Positions 56,918-64,000 of a stretch of 64,000 bases of DNA are shown in pieces. The position numbers and the translations under genes are program-made. Source of the DNA: Apilactobacillus kunkeei (GTDB lineage Bacteria > Bacillota > Bacilli > Lactobacillales > Lactobacillaceae). The notes beneath the pieces were generated by a model. The model saw nothing but the letters and a program-made list of their open reading frames with translations. It did no database searches and was not told where the DNA came from. Numbering within the stretch: the stretch's first letter is position 1; every line of letters begins with the position of its first letter. The stretch spans positions 248,001 to 312,000 of the forward strand of contig NZ_JXDF01000017.1 of assembly GCF_001308195.1 (NCBI RefSeq). The letters are read 5' to 3'.

Positions 56918-57874
56918 TTATAAAATAATTGATAAAACTCCGGTAATTGCCAAAATAGCACCTGCAGCCCAGAAGACAATATCAATCTTCCATTCTGACC
57001 AACCTAACATTTCAAAATGGTGATGGATTGGTGACATTAAGAACACTCTCTTACCAGTAAGTTTGAATGATGTAACTTGAATCATTACACTCAATGTTTC
57101 CAATACAAACATGAAACCAATCCAAATTAATGAAAGTTCATGATGAACCAGAATTGATACGGCAGCTAACGAACCTCCAAGTGCTAATGATCCCATGTCT
57201 CCCATGAAAATCTTAGCTGGCTTGTGGTTGAATACCATAAATGCACATAATGCACCAACTACAGCTAAACAAAAGATTGCAACATCCATTTGGTGTTGAA
57301 CTAATGCAACAACTGCATAAGCTAAGAAGGCAATGATTGATAATCCACTAACTAAACCATCTAAACCATCAGTTAAGTTAACTGCGTTTGAGAAACCAGT
57401 TAGGTAGAAGATGATGAAAATTGCGTAGAACCAACCAAGGTGTAAATCACCCATAAATGGAATCTTTAATGCTAGTGGGAAGTGGTGCGCATAAACAAAA
57501 GTGAAGATTAGTCCACCCACGATTTGACCCGCTAGTTTTTGCCATGCTTTTAGACCTTCATTTTGACGTCTAAATAGCTTGATACTATCGTCCCACATTC
57601 CTAATAATCCATACAATACTAGGATGAACAATAGGATTAGTAGTGTTGGGTTCATCATGTGAGCAACCCCACCACTAATTAGTGACGCAATAATGATTGC
57701 GATGATGAAAAGAAGACCACCCATTGTAGGTGTTCCTGATTTCTTTTCATGCCACTTTGGTCCTTCTTCTCTAATCATTTGGCCTTCATGCTTTCTTCTG
57801 AAGTAGCCAATTAGAGATGGCATAAAGATTAATGTAATTAAAAAACTAATTATGATTGGTAAAACAATATTCAT
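56918..57874 (-). CDS. mraY: Phospho-MurNAc-pentapeptide transferase MraY
   Basis: Makes lipid I from UDP-MurNAc-pentapeptide and undecaprenyl phosphate. About ten membrane helices; signature blocks [13 protein letters not shown] (about 44-56), NLTDGLDGL near 165 with the catalytic Asp residues, and [12 protein letters not shown] near 285. ATG 57874 is six bases behind AGG and preferred over ATG 57880, giving 318 residues. It sits between the PBP gene and murD. Confidence 0.97.
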   Translation of the reverse strand: MNIVLPIIISFLITLIFMPSLIGYFRRKHEGQMIREEGPKWHEKKSGTPTMGGLLFIIAIIIASLISGGVAHMMNPTLLILLFILVLYGLLGMWDDSIKLFRRQNEGLKAWQKLAGQIVGGLIFTFVYAHHFPLALKIPFMGDLHLGWFYAIFIIFYLTGFSNAVNLTDGLDGLVSGLSIIAFLAYAVVALVQHQMDVAIFCLAVVGALCAFMVFNHKPAKIFMGDMGSLALGGSLAAVSILVHHELSLIWIGFMFVLETLSVMIQVTSFKLTGKRVFLMSPIHHHFEMLGWSEWKIDIVFWAAGAILAITGVLSIIL

Positions 57875-57895
57875 AAACATCCTGATTTCAATCCC

Positions 57896-60049
57896 CTATT
57901 TAAATTTTATGGTTACCTTGGTTCCACCGTCTAGACTTGCCCCTGGTTTGACGGATTGCTTATAGGCATAACCGTCACCGTCAAGTTCGGCACCAATACC
58001 TGCCATTCGACAGTATGTCGCAACATCATATCTAGACCAGCCCTTTAGGTTAGCCATAGTCTTACTACCATTGGTTTGAACGATTACCAATCGATTCTTT
58101 GAAACTTTTTCGTTGGCATCAATTGATTGATCTAATACTTTATCCCCGTCACCAATAATTGAGTATTTCAAACCGGCAGCTTTTAGTTCTGCCTTAGCTT
58201 CACTGGTTGATTTGCCAGTAATGCTTGGAACCTTTAGACTATTTTCATTTTCAGCATTTACGTTTTCTTCCAATGCTAATCTCATTACTGGGTTAAAGAT
58301 TTCGGCCATTAATTGTGAAGCTGTCTTAGTTCCAGTTAAATGAGGTTGTTTCATTGTTATATATAAAATGTATTTTGGATTATTTGCTGGTGCAATTCCG
58401 GCAACTGAGTATAGGTAACTGTCGTCACCAGATTCGTATCCAGACTTACCATCACTGACTTGGGCAGTACCAGTCTTTGCGGCAATCTTGTAGCCTGGAA
58501 TCTTGTATGCTCCACCAATACCGTATGATTTATAAACAACATCTTCCATATGTTGAATAACTTGTTTTGCTGTACTTGCGGTAATTGGATGACCAACTAC
58601 CTTCTTTGGATATGATTTAATAACCTTCTTGGTCTTTGGATCCACAATCTTTGTAACAAGTCTTGGTTGTAACATTGTACCACCGTTAGCGATTGAAGTT
58701 AATGCCCTCATCATTTGCATTGCATTAACTTGGATACCTTGTCCAAACGCTGTATTAGCTTGTTCGATTGGGTAGTTAAATTGAACGCTTCCAGTTTCTT
58801 CGCCAGGGAAACCTAAGTTAGTTGAAGTAAAGAATTGGAAACGGTTCATGTAGTTTCGCCAAGTCTTGGCACCCATTTGTTGTTCAAGGTGGGCCATGGC
58901 AACGTTACTTGATAATGCGAAACCTTTGTTATAGGTAATGTCACCCCAACCGCTAGTATTCCAGTCAGGAACAACCTTACCATCAACTAGGTATTTACCA
59001 GAATGATATGTGGCATTTCCGTTATAGTGACCACTGTTAATTGAGGATGCAACAGTGAAAATCTTCATTGTTGAACCAGGTTCGTATGAATCTTGAATCA
59101 ATGTGTTACGCCAGATGCTACTTAGTCCCTGCTTAGTAGTAGCGTTAAATGTAGGACGTTGAGTAGCAGCTAAAATGTCACCAGTTTTGGCGTTCATCAA
59201 GACGGCATTCATTGTCTTTGGATGAACTTGGTTGTAAACACTGGTCATTTCAGTTTCTAGTAATGATTGAAGACGATAGTCTAAAGTAGTGTAGACGTCG
59301 TCACCATTCTTAGCTGGCTTATTAACACTTTCACCATTATCAACTTCAACACCTGCGTTGTTTAGTTGAGTGGTCTTGTATCCGTTCTTCCCAGTCAATA
59401 ATTCGTTATATACCTTTTCGATTCCCATTTGACCAGTTAGTGAAACTTTACTATCGCTAGAGTTTGAGTTAGCAGACGCATATCCAATGATGTGAGAAGC
59501 AAAGACACCGTTTGGATATAGTCTTGATGGTTGTTGTAAGAAGTTCAAACCTGAGATGTGGTATGAATCTAGTTTTTGCTTTTGAGTTAATGAAATATTA
59601 GTACCGGCTGAACCAAATTCAACTTGGAATGCATTGGTACTAGGATTTAGATCCTTTAATGCTTGCTTATAAGAAATTGGTAACACTGAAGAAATTGCTT
59701 TGGCAGCTTTTTCCTTATCAGTGATGTACATTGGCTTGTTATCCAAACCAACTTGTTTCTTATTCAAGATGGCATACATTGTATAAACGTTAGTATCTTC
59801 AGCAAGCGGTTGACCGTTCGCATCGTAAATAGTTCCACGTTTAGCAGAAATCACGTTGCTTTGAGTGTACAAACTCTTCGCCATTTCGCTTAAGTTGTAT
59901 CCACCAACGTTTTTAAATACTGATACATATGTAAATCTCAATACCATACACAAAAAAACGCCTAGACATAGCAATAGTAAAAATTGTCCATAGCGGCTAC
60001 GGTTTTCTCGGCGTTTTTTTTGTTTGTTCCGATTATTTAATTTATTCAT
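57896..60049 (-). CDS. Class B penicillin-binding protein with PASTA domains (PBP2x-like)
   Basis: The septal transpeptidase partner of FtsW. A basic cytosolic start (1-20), one membrane helix (about 21-43), a dimerisation domain (to about 245), and the transpeptidase with active Ser in STMK (326-329), SSN (380-382) and KTG (525-527). Two C-terminal PASTA domains (about 602-665 and 666-717) place it with PBP2x/PBP2B. The length of 717 is normal. The ATG overlaps the ftsL stop (ATGA), so the two are coupled. Confidence 0.96.
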   Translation of the reverse strand: MNKLNNRNKQKKRRENRSRYGQFLLLLCLGVFLCMVLRFTYVSVFKNVGGYNLSEMAKSLYTQSNVISAKRGTIYDANGQPLAEDTNVYTMYAILNKKQVGLDNKPMYITDKEKAAKAISSVLPISYKQALKDLNPSTNAFQVEFGSAGTNISLTQKQKLDSYHISGLNFLQQPSRLYPNGVFASHIIGYASANSNSSDSKVSLTGQMGIEKVYNELLTGKNGYKTTQLNNAGVEVDNGESVNKPAKNGDDVYTTLDYRLQSLLETEMTSVYNQVHPKTMNAVLMNAKTGDILAATQRPTFNATTKQGLSSIWRNTLIQDSYEPGSTMKIFTVASSINSGHYNGNATYHSGKYLVDGKVVPDWNTSGWGDITYNKGFALSSNVAMAHLEQQMGAKTWRNYMNRFQFFTSTNLGFPGEETGSVQFNYPIEQANTAFGQGIQVNAMQMMRALTSIANGGTMLQPRLVTKIVDPKTKKVIKSYPKKVVGHPITASTAKQVIQHMEDVVYKSYGIGGAYKIPGYKIAAKTGTAQVSDGKSGYESGDDSYLYSVAGIAPANNPKYILYITMKQPHLTGTKTASQLMAEIFNPVMRLALEENVNAENENSLKVPSITGKSTSEAKAELKAAGLKYSIIGDGDKVLDQSIDANEKVSKNRLVIVQTNGSKTMANLKGWSRYDVATYCRMAGIGAELDGDGYAYKQSVKPGASLDGGTKVTIKFK

Positions 60050-60423
60050 TTGCTAACATTCCTTACGTTTTTATTGGACAAAGATAAATCGGCTTGTTTA
60101 GCAATTTTTTGTAGACGATTTCCGCTTTGAAGTTCACTTACTTCTTGCTTTAGTGTACTGTTATCATCTTTAACCTTGCCTAATAAATTAGTTGTTACTT
60201 GAAGTTCTGTGGCGTGGTTACCTAGTGCAATCTTTTCACCAACTAGACCAACCATTAAAAAGAATACAAGTGAACATCCTAATATTACAACAGTTTTTTC
60301 AAATTTTGACAATCCAAGTCTTACATTTGATTTCACTTCTGGATTTTGTTGTTTTTGTTGTTCCCCTGCGGAGTAATAACCAGGGGTAGCGTATACGCTA
60401 TTAGCTAGATTATTTTGTGCCAT
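60046..60423 (-). CDS. ftsL: Cell division protein FtsL
   Basis: A small bitopic divisome protein that works with DivIC and DivIB. A cytosolic N-terminus of about 45 residues precedes one membrane helix (about 45-65) and an extracellular leucine-zipper-like coiled coil (about 70-115). Sequence conservation is low in this family, so the call rests on size, topology and position between rsmH and the PBP gene. The length of 125 is typical. Confidence 0.9.
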   Translation of the reverse strand: MAQNNLANSVYATPGYYSAGEQQKQQNPEVKSNVRLGLSKFEKTVVILGCSLVFFLMVGLVGEKIALGNHATELQVTTNLLGKVKDDNSTLKQEVSELQSGNRLQKIAKQADLSLSNKNVRNVSK

Positions 60424-60443
60424 CAGATTAACTCTTCTCTCTA

Positions 60444-61391
60444 TTATTTATTAATTCTCTCAATAACTCTCAATTTTGCACTATGCGAACGATGATTATC
60501 TCTCAATTCGTCATCACTCGGTAGTATTGGTTTTCTATTAATTAGTTTGTAGTCTGGTTTCATGTTATCTGGAATGATTGGTAAACCACTTGGTAAATCT
60601 TCAATCGTGGTCTTTTCCTTAAACATCGTCTTAACTAATCGATCTTCTAATGATTGGAAAGTAATGACGCTCACTCTTCCGTTTACATCAATTAAATCGA
60701 TTCCCTTTTCCAATGATTCTTCCAAAGCACCCAGTTCGTCGTTCACGGCAATTCTCAATGCCTGAAAGACTTTCTTGGCAGGATGACCACCGTGACGTCT
60801 TGCCGCGGCTGGAATACCTTCCTTAATGACATCAACAAGTTGTTCGGTTGTGTCGATTGAATGGTTTTCTCGGTTCCTTTCAATCGCTCTTGCAACTTGC
60901 TTAGAAAATTTTTCTTCTCCATAACGGAAGAAAATCTTCACTAATTTTTCGTATGGCCATTCATTGACGATTTTCCATGCGTCTAATGGATTTCTCTGAT
61001 CCATTCGCATATCTAATCGTGCATCATGTTGATAACTAAAACCTCTGCTTGCGTCATCAAACTGTGGAGATGAAACTCCTAAGTCATACAGAATTCCATC
61101 AACAGATTGAATTCCTAATTTGTTCATTTCTTCTTGAATGTATCTAAAGTTGCTTCTAACAAAGGTAACCTTATCTTCATCTATGTATTGCTTGAGGTTA
61201 GTTTTGTTATATTCGATTGCCACTTCATCTTGATCGAATGAATAAAGATGGCCAGATGTTAATTGTGACAAAATTCGGGCACTGTGGCCTCCCCCACCGA
61301 GGGTACAGTCAATGTAAATACCATCGGGTTTAATATTTAATCCGTCAACTGCTTCTTTAAGTAGTACAGTTTCATGATGAAATTCCGTCAT
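60444..61391 (-). CDS. rsmH: 16S rRNA (cytosine(1402)-N(4))-methyltransferase RsmH
   Basis: Methylates C1402 in the decoding centre with S-adenosylmethionine. The SAM motif [16 protein letters not shown] (about 27-42) and the [18 protein letters not shown] block near 103-120 are diagnostic, with [17 protein letters not shown] near 237. The length of 315 is standard. AAGGTGACTAATT precedes the ATG. It is second in the dcw cluster after mraZ. Confidence 0.98.
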   Translation of the reverse strand: MTEFHHETVLLKEAVDGLNIKPDGIYIDCTLGGGGHSARILSQLTSGHLYSFDQDEVAIEYNKTNLKQYIDEDKVTFVRSNFRYIQEEMNKLGIQSVDGILYDLGVSSPQFDDASRGFSYQHDARLDMRMDQRNPLDAWKIVNEWPYEKLVKIFFRYGEEKFSKQVARAIERNRENHSIDTTEQLVDVIKEGIPAAARRHGGHPAKKVFQALRIAVNDELGALEESLEKGIDLIDVNGRVSVITFQSLEDRLVKTMFKEKTTIEDLPSGLPIIPDNMKPDYKLINRKPILPSDDELRDNHRSHSAKLRVIERINK

Positions 61392-61409
61392 AATTAGTCA
61401 CCTTCTTTT

Positions 61410-61835
61410 CTAAAAATCAATTAAGTCTTCAGCAATGTCGTCAAACTCTTCACCAGCAGTAGCTGAGAATTCGTCCCACTTTTCCTTGCTCCAGATTTCA
61501 ATTCTTGTGGAAACCCCCACAATCACACATTTCTTTTCGATACCAGCGTAGTTAATCAATGTATCTGGAATGTTAATTCTTCCTTGGCTATCAACCTTAC
61601 TTTCGTCGGCGGCTGAGAATAGAAAACGTGAAAAGTATCTTGCTGACTTCTTGCTTACAGGAAGTTGGTTAATCTTTTCTTGAACCTTTTTCCATTCATC
61701 CATAGGATATCCGAATAAACATCCATCAAGCCCACGTGTGATGATGAAGTTCGCACCTATTTCTGATCTAATCTTGGAAGGAATGATCAAGCGCCCTTTT
61801 GAATCTATTGAATGTTCATATTCACCCATTAACAC
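61410..61835 (-). CDS. mraZ: Transcriptional regulator MraZ
   Basis: A DNA-binding protein with two SpoVT-AbrB-like domains that controls the dcw cluster. The first half starts GEYEHSIDSKGRLIIPSK, the second has ADESKVDSQGRINIPDTL (about 74-91), each with the D-x-K/Q-GR core. The length of 141 is typical. The start is GTG at 61835, nine bases behind GGAG; ATG 61829 is the alternative. Three evenly spaced boxes upstream are its probable operator. Confidence 0.97.
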   Translation of the reverse strand: MLMGEYEHSIDSKGRLIIPSKIRSEIGANFIITRGLDGCLFGYPMDEWKKVQEKINQLPVSKKSARYFSRFLFSAADESKVDSQGRINIPDTLINYAGIEKKCVIVGVSTRIEIWSKEKWDEFSATAGEEFDDIAEDLIDF

Positions 61836-61874
61836 GCTTCTTCACTCCTTCCAATTTATATTACCTTGATTTTA

Positions 61875-61898
61875 CCACTATCCACCACTTCGTACCAC
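61875..61898 (-). promoter_or_regulatory. MraZ operator boxes
   Basis: On the minus strand GTGG occurs at 61895-61898, 61885-61888 and 61875-61878, exactly 10 bases apart and 40-60 bases before the mraZ start. Regularly spaced G-rich tetramer repeats upstream of mraZ are the known form of MraZ binding sites. A possible -10 TAAAAT follows the last box directly. Further GTGG copies at 61937-61940 and 61955-61958 are out of phase. Confidence 0.7.
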
Positions 61899-61972
61899 CT
61901 TATTATTAAATTTCTTCCAATATGTACTAATTTTCACCACATTTAGATTAAAATCCACTAATTTTAGACAAT

Positions 61973-62001
61973 AAAAAAAGAGCTACCAACGTTGGTAGCT
62001 C
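61973..62001 (-). terminator. Terminator after the DUF3397 gene
   Basis: The palindrome GAGCTACCAACGTTGGTAGC plus C (61980-62001) forms a strong stem; seven U residues follow on the minus strand. It insulates the dcw cluster from upstream. Confidence 0.9.
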
Positions 62002-62007
62002 AAGGGT

Positions 62008-62391
62008 TTAAAGCGTTTTTGCTGCAATTATCAAAATGGTGGAGGACCAGACCACAAAAAAGTAAATTACTGAAAATCTCCACAAGAATTTGTAAAAAAT
62101 CCCCACTTTGGCATTACTACGTGTAAACAAGTAGTAGATTGCGTATGTAATCCCAATGATAACAAGTCCTAACCATACATATGGTAAGAACGATTGATCG
62201 TGTTTATCCAATGATAATTGGTAGATATAATAGCTCATGATAATTGGAAAGAAATCACTCGCTCTAATCGAAATCTTATAAAGTTTGCTAATAATTTTTT
62301 TGACGATATTGAACAGTAAGGAAAATAGGAATAAGAATACCACCTGAACTAATACCATGGTCAAAAATCCAAACGGAGAAATAACAATCAC
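62008..62391 (-). CDS. DUF3397 family membrane protein
   Basis: Four predicted membrane segments (about 8-30, 45-58, 68-88 and 100-123) in 127 residues. The family is known only from Lactobacillales and usually lies just upstream of mraZ, as here; function unknown. The start is odd: the only upstream in-frame GTG (62391) is the last three bases of the ribosome site GAGGTG, and the next standard codon is TTG 30 bases on. An ATT at 62382 is six bases behind the ribosome site and might serve instead. Confidence 0.78.
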   Translation of the reverse strand: MIVISPFGFLTMVLVQVVFLFLFSLLFNIVKKIISKLYKISIRASDFFPIIMSYYIYQLSLDKHDQSFLPYVWLGLVIIGITYAIYYLFTRSNAKVGIFYKFLWRFSVIYFFVVWSSTILIIAAKTL

Positions 62392-62407
62392 CTCAATATG
62401 AATTAGT

Positions 62408-62436
62408 TTGCATTATTCGCTGATGAACTGTAAACT
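62408..62436 (+). promoter_or_regulatory. Possible promoter of the DUF4044 gene
   Basis: TTGCAT (62408-62413) and TAAACT (62431-62436) are 17 bases apart in the divergent gap. Both hexamers are weak matches. Confidence 0.35.
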
Positions 62437-62474
62437 TTAAAATATATTATTAATTGCGGAAAGTGGTGTTAATA

Positions 62475-62594
62475 ATGGCTAAGAAAAAGAAATCTAGATT
62501 TCACATCATTACCATGATCTTTGTTTGGTTAATGATTATCTCAACTGTTGGTGGTTTAGTACTAGGTGCTGCCTTCCAACTATTTGAAAACTAA
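62475..62594 (+). CDS. DUF4044-type microprotein
   Basis: A 39-residue protein: a Lys-rich start (MAKKKKSRFHIITMIF) followed by one membrane helix (about 12-34). This pattern is that of the DUF4044 microproteins of Lactobacillales, which usually lie beside mraZ and DUF3397; function unknown. The ribosome site is weak (GGAAAGTGGTG, 62458-62468). A strong terminator follows directly. Too short for most gene callers but well supported by family pattern and position. Confidence 0.8.
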   Translation: MAKKKKSRFHIITMIFVWLMIISTVGGLVLGAAFQLFEN

Positions 62595-62595
62595 T

Positions 62596-62635
62596 AAAAA
62601 ATGGAACCTATCAAAATGATGGGTTCCATTTTTTT
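62596..62635. terminator. Bidirectional terminator between DUF4044 gene and ftsK
   Basis: AAAAATGGAACC (62596-62608 region) pairs with GGTTCCATTTTT (62622-62633), plus inner ATC/GAT pairs around AAAAT; U runs occur in both directions. Confidence 0.9.
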
Positions 62636-64000
62636 AGTCATTATCAGGTTGTTTATAAACCTCTCTTGGTTTACTTCCTTCCTGAGGGCCAATGTAACCA
62701 CGTTGTTCTAAGTCATCAATAATTCTAGCTGCACGATTATAACCAATTCTAAAGTTACGTTGTAATAATGATGTACTTGCCTTTTGTTCTTTTACAACAA
62801 ATGCTAATGCATCATCGAATAAGTCGTCTTGGTCTTCGTTTTCTTCGTCGACCTTGATTTCTTCATCCGTAACAATCATATCGTCGTCATATTCGGCAGG
62901 TTGTTGTTCTTTAATATAATCTACCACATTTTCAACATCTTGATCAGATATAAATGCACCTTGCACACGGCTTGGCTTATTCTTATCGATTGGTAGATAT
63001 AACATATCACCACGACCTAATAGTTTTTCGGCACCATTAGTATCTAGGATGGTTCTAGAATCAATCCCACTTGAAACGGCAAAAGCAATTCTAGATGGCA
63101 CGTTAGACTTAATTAGACCGGTAATAACGTCAACTGATGGACGTTGGGTTGCCAAAATCATGTGAATTCCAGCAGCACGTCCCATTTGAGCCAATCTAAT
63201 GATGGCACCTTCAACGTCATTTGAAACAGTCATCATCAAGTCAGCCAATTCATCAACAACAACTACGATGTATGGAAGTGGTTTTAAATCGCCACGTTCT
63301 TCTTCGGTCATCCCTTTTACATATTCATTAAAAGTACTAATCTTTCTTTGATTATGCTTAGCAAACAAGTCATATCTGTGTTCCATTTCTGCAACAACCT
63401 TGTTAAGGGCTCTTGCCGCCTTCTTAGGTTCTGAAACAACTGGTGATAACAAGTGTGGAATCCCATTGTAAATTCCTAATTCAACCTTCTTAGGATCAAT
63501 TAGCATCATCTTAACTTCACTTGGTTTAGCATTCATTAAAATGCTAGTAATGATTCCGTTGATGGCAACGGACTTACCACTACCGGTTGAACCAGCGATT
63601 AATAGATGAGGCAACTTAGTTAGGTCGGTTGTAATAACATCCCCACTAACGTTTCTTCCCAATGGCACTGTCAATAATCCATGCTTGGATTGTTGTGATG
63701 TTTTGACAACATCCTTAAATGACACCATTGCGACCTTCTTGTTTGGTACTTCAATCCCGATTAATGATTTACCAGGAATTGGTGCTTCAATACGAATGTC
63801 CTTAGCTGCTAAGGCCAAGGCCAAGTCGTCTGCTAGGTTAACAATCTTGCTAACCTTAACACCAATTGCTGGGTGTAATTCATATTCGGTAACTGAAGGT
63901 CCCAAGTTAACATTCTTAATTTCGGCATCAACACCAAAACTGTTCAATGTCTTCTTCAATACGGTTGTATTGTGGTCGATATTTTTAAATTCATCTTTTT
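62634..64000 (-). CDS. ftsK: DNA translocase FtsK/SpoIIIE, partial
   Basis: A hexameric motor that moves chromosome ends through the closing septum. Only the C-terminal motor is in the window: the beta domain, Walker A GSTGSGKS, Walker [11 protein letters not shown], and the gamma winged-helix domain that reads KOPS-type sites at the end. The frame stays open from the TTG at 63959 to the window edge, adding 13 codons that match the usual linker before the motor, so the gene is cut by the window and its membrane domain lies outside. Confidence 0.96.
   Translation of the reverse strand, partial: KDEFKNIDHNTTVLKKTLNSFGVDAEIKNVNLGPSVTEYELHPAIGVKVSKIVNLADDLALALAAKDIRIEAPIPGKSLIGIEVPNKKVAMVSFKDVVKTSQQSKHGLLTVPLGRNVSGDVITTDLTKLPHLLIAGSTGSGKSVAINGIITSILMNAKPSEVKMMLIDPKKVELGIYNGIPHLLSPVVSEPKKAARALNKVVAEMEHRYDLFAKHNQRKISTFNEYVKGMTEEERGDLKPLPYIVVVVDELADLMMTVSNDVEGAIIRLAQMGRAAGIHMILATQRPSVDVITGLIKSNVPSRIAFAVSSGIDSRTILDTNGAEKLLGRGDMLYLPIDKNKPSRVQGAFISDQDVENVVDYIKEQQPAEYDDDMIVTDEEIKVDEENEDQDDLFDDALAFVVKEQKASTSLLQRNFRIGYNRAARIIDDLEQRGYIGPQEGSKPREVYKQPDND

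Noticed and set aside
63000-63959. TTG at 63959 as the true start of ftsK
   Set aside because: The frame remains open to the window edge and the additional codons match the linker before the FtsK motor, so the gene is truncated by the window.

Overview
The window is a stretch of low-GC Firmicutes chromosome, almost certainly from a Lactobacillaceae member. Evidence is the A+T-rich base use, strong AGGAGG-type ribosome binding sites, U-run hairpin terminators, the gene order (apt-recJ-rnz-obgE; clpX-engB-mazG; comEA-comEB-comEC-holA; mraZ to ileS) and several families seen mainly in lactobacilli (DUF1831, DUF3397, DUF4044, an SPJ_0845-like microprotein). Genus cannot be fixed by eye; a small-genome Apilactobacillus/Fructilactobacillus-type organism would fit. 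No rRNA operon, intact prophage, insertion sequence or CRISPR array is visible.

Layout. 1-700: a small membrane-protein gene and a gene-free stretch that looks like the scar of an element integrated at tRNA-Ser(CGA). 702-7.9 kb: tRNA-Ser, apt, recJ, rnz, obgE, uvrC. 7.9-17 kb: a microprotein gene, mazG-like, engB, clpX, tig, tuf, a TPR protein with RNase J2, then divergent rpsO and rpsT. 17-25 kb: holA and the late competence genes comEC/comEB/comEA, a SepM-like protease, coaD, rsmD, ylbG, ftsW. 25-33.5 kb: typA, an inositol-phosphatase-family gene, UPF0223, an LDH-like pseudoenzyme, then def, rpoY, RNase J1 and a lipid kinase on the + strand. 33.5-45.8 kb: an amino acid antiporter, aldo-keto reductase, prs, recD2, a TPR protein, a phosphoglycerate-mutase-family gene, mnmA, DUF1831, cysteine desulfurase, mtnN, a small membrane protein, nudF and a cold-shock-like gene. 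45.8-62.4 kb: ileS with a T-box leader, then the division and cell wall (dcw) cluster read backwards: divIVA, ylmH, sepF, ftsZ, ftsA, divIB, murG, murD, mraY, a PASTA penicillin-binding protein, ftsL, rsmH, mraZ, and DUF3397. 62.4-64 kb: a DUF4044 microprotein and an ftsK/spoIIIE gene cut by the window edge.

How the genes work together. The dcw cluster makes lipid II and builds the divisome, with MraZ boxes upstream of mraZ as its likely autoregulatory site. Cysteine desulfurase, DUF1831 and MnmA look like a dedicated tRNA 2-thiouridine sulfur relay. RpoY and RNase J1 are co-transcribed, while RNase J2 sits elsewhere with a TPR protein and has lost its metal-binding histidines. The ComE operon would give DNA uptake if comEC is translated, but its first usable start codon is unclear.

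I see no clearly new multi-gene system. The most useful leads are the comEB/comEC same-frame junction without a standard start codon, the LDH-fold protein lacking catalytic residues, the tRNA-Ser integration scar, the tRNA placed directly behind a terminator, and the RNA leaders of rpsO and ileS.
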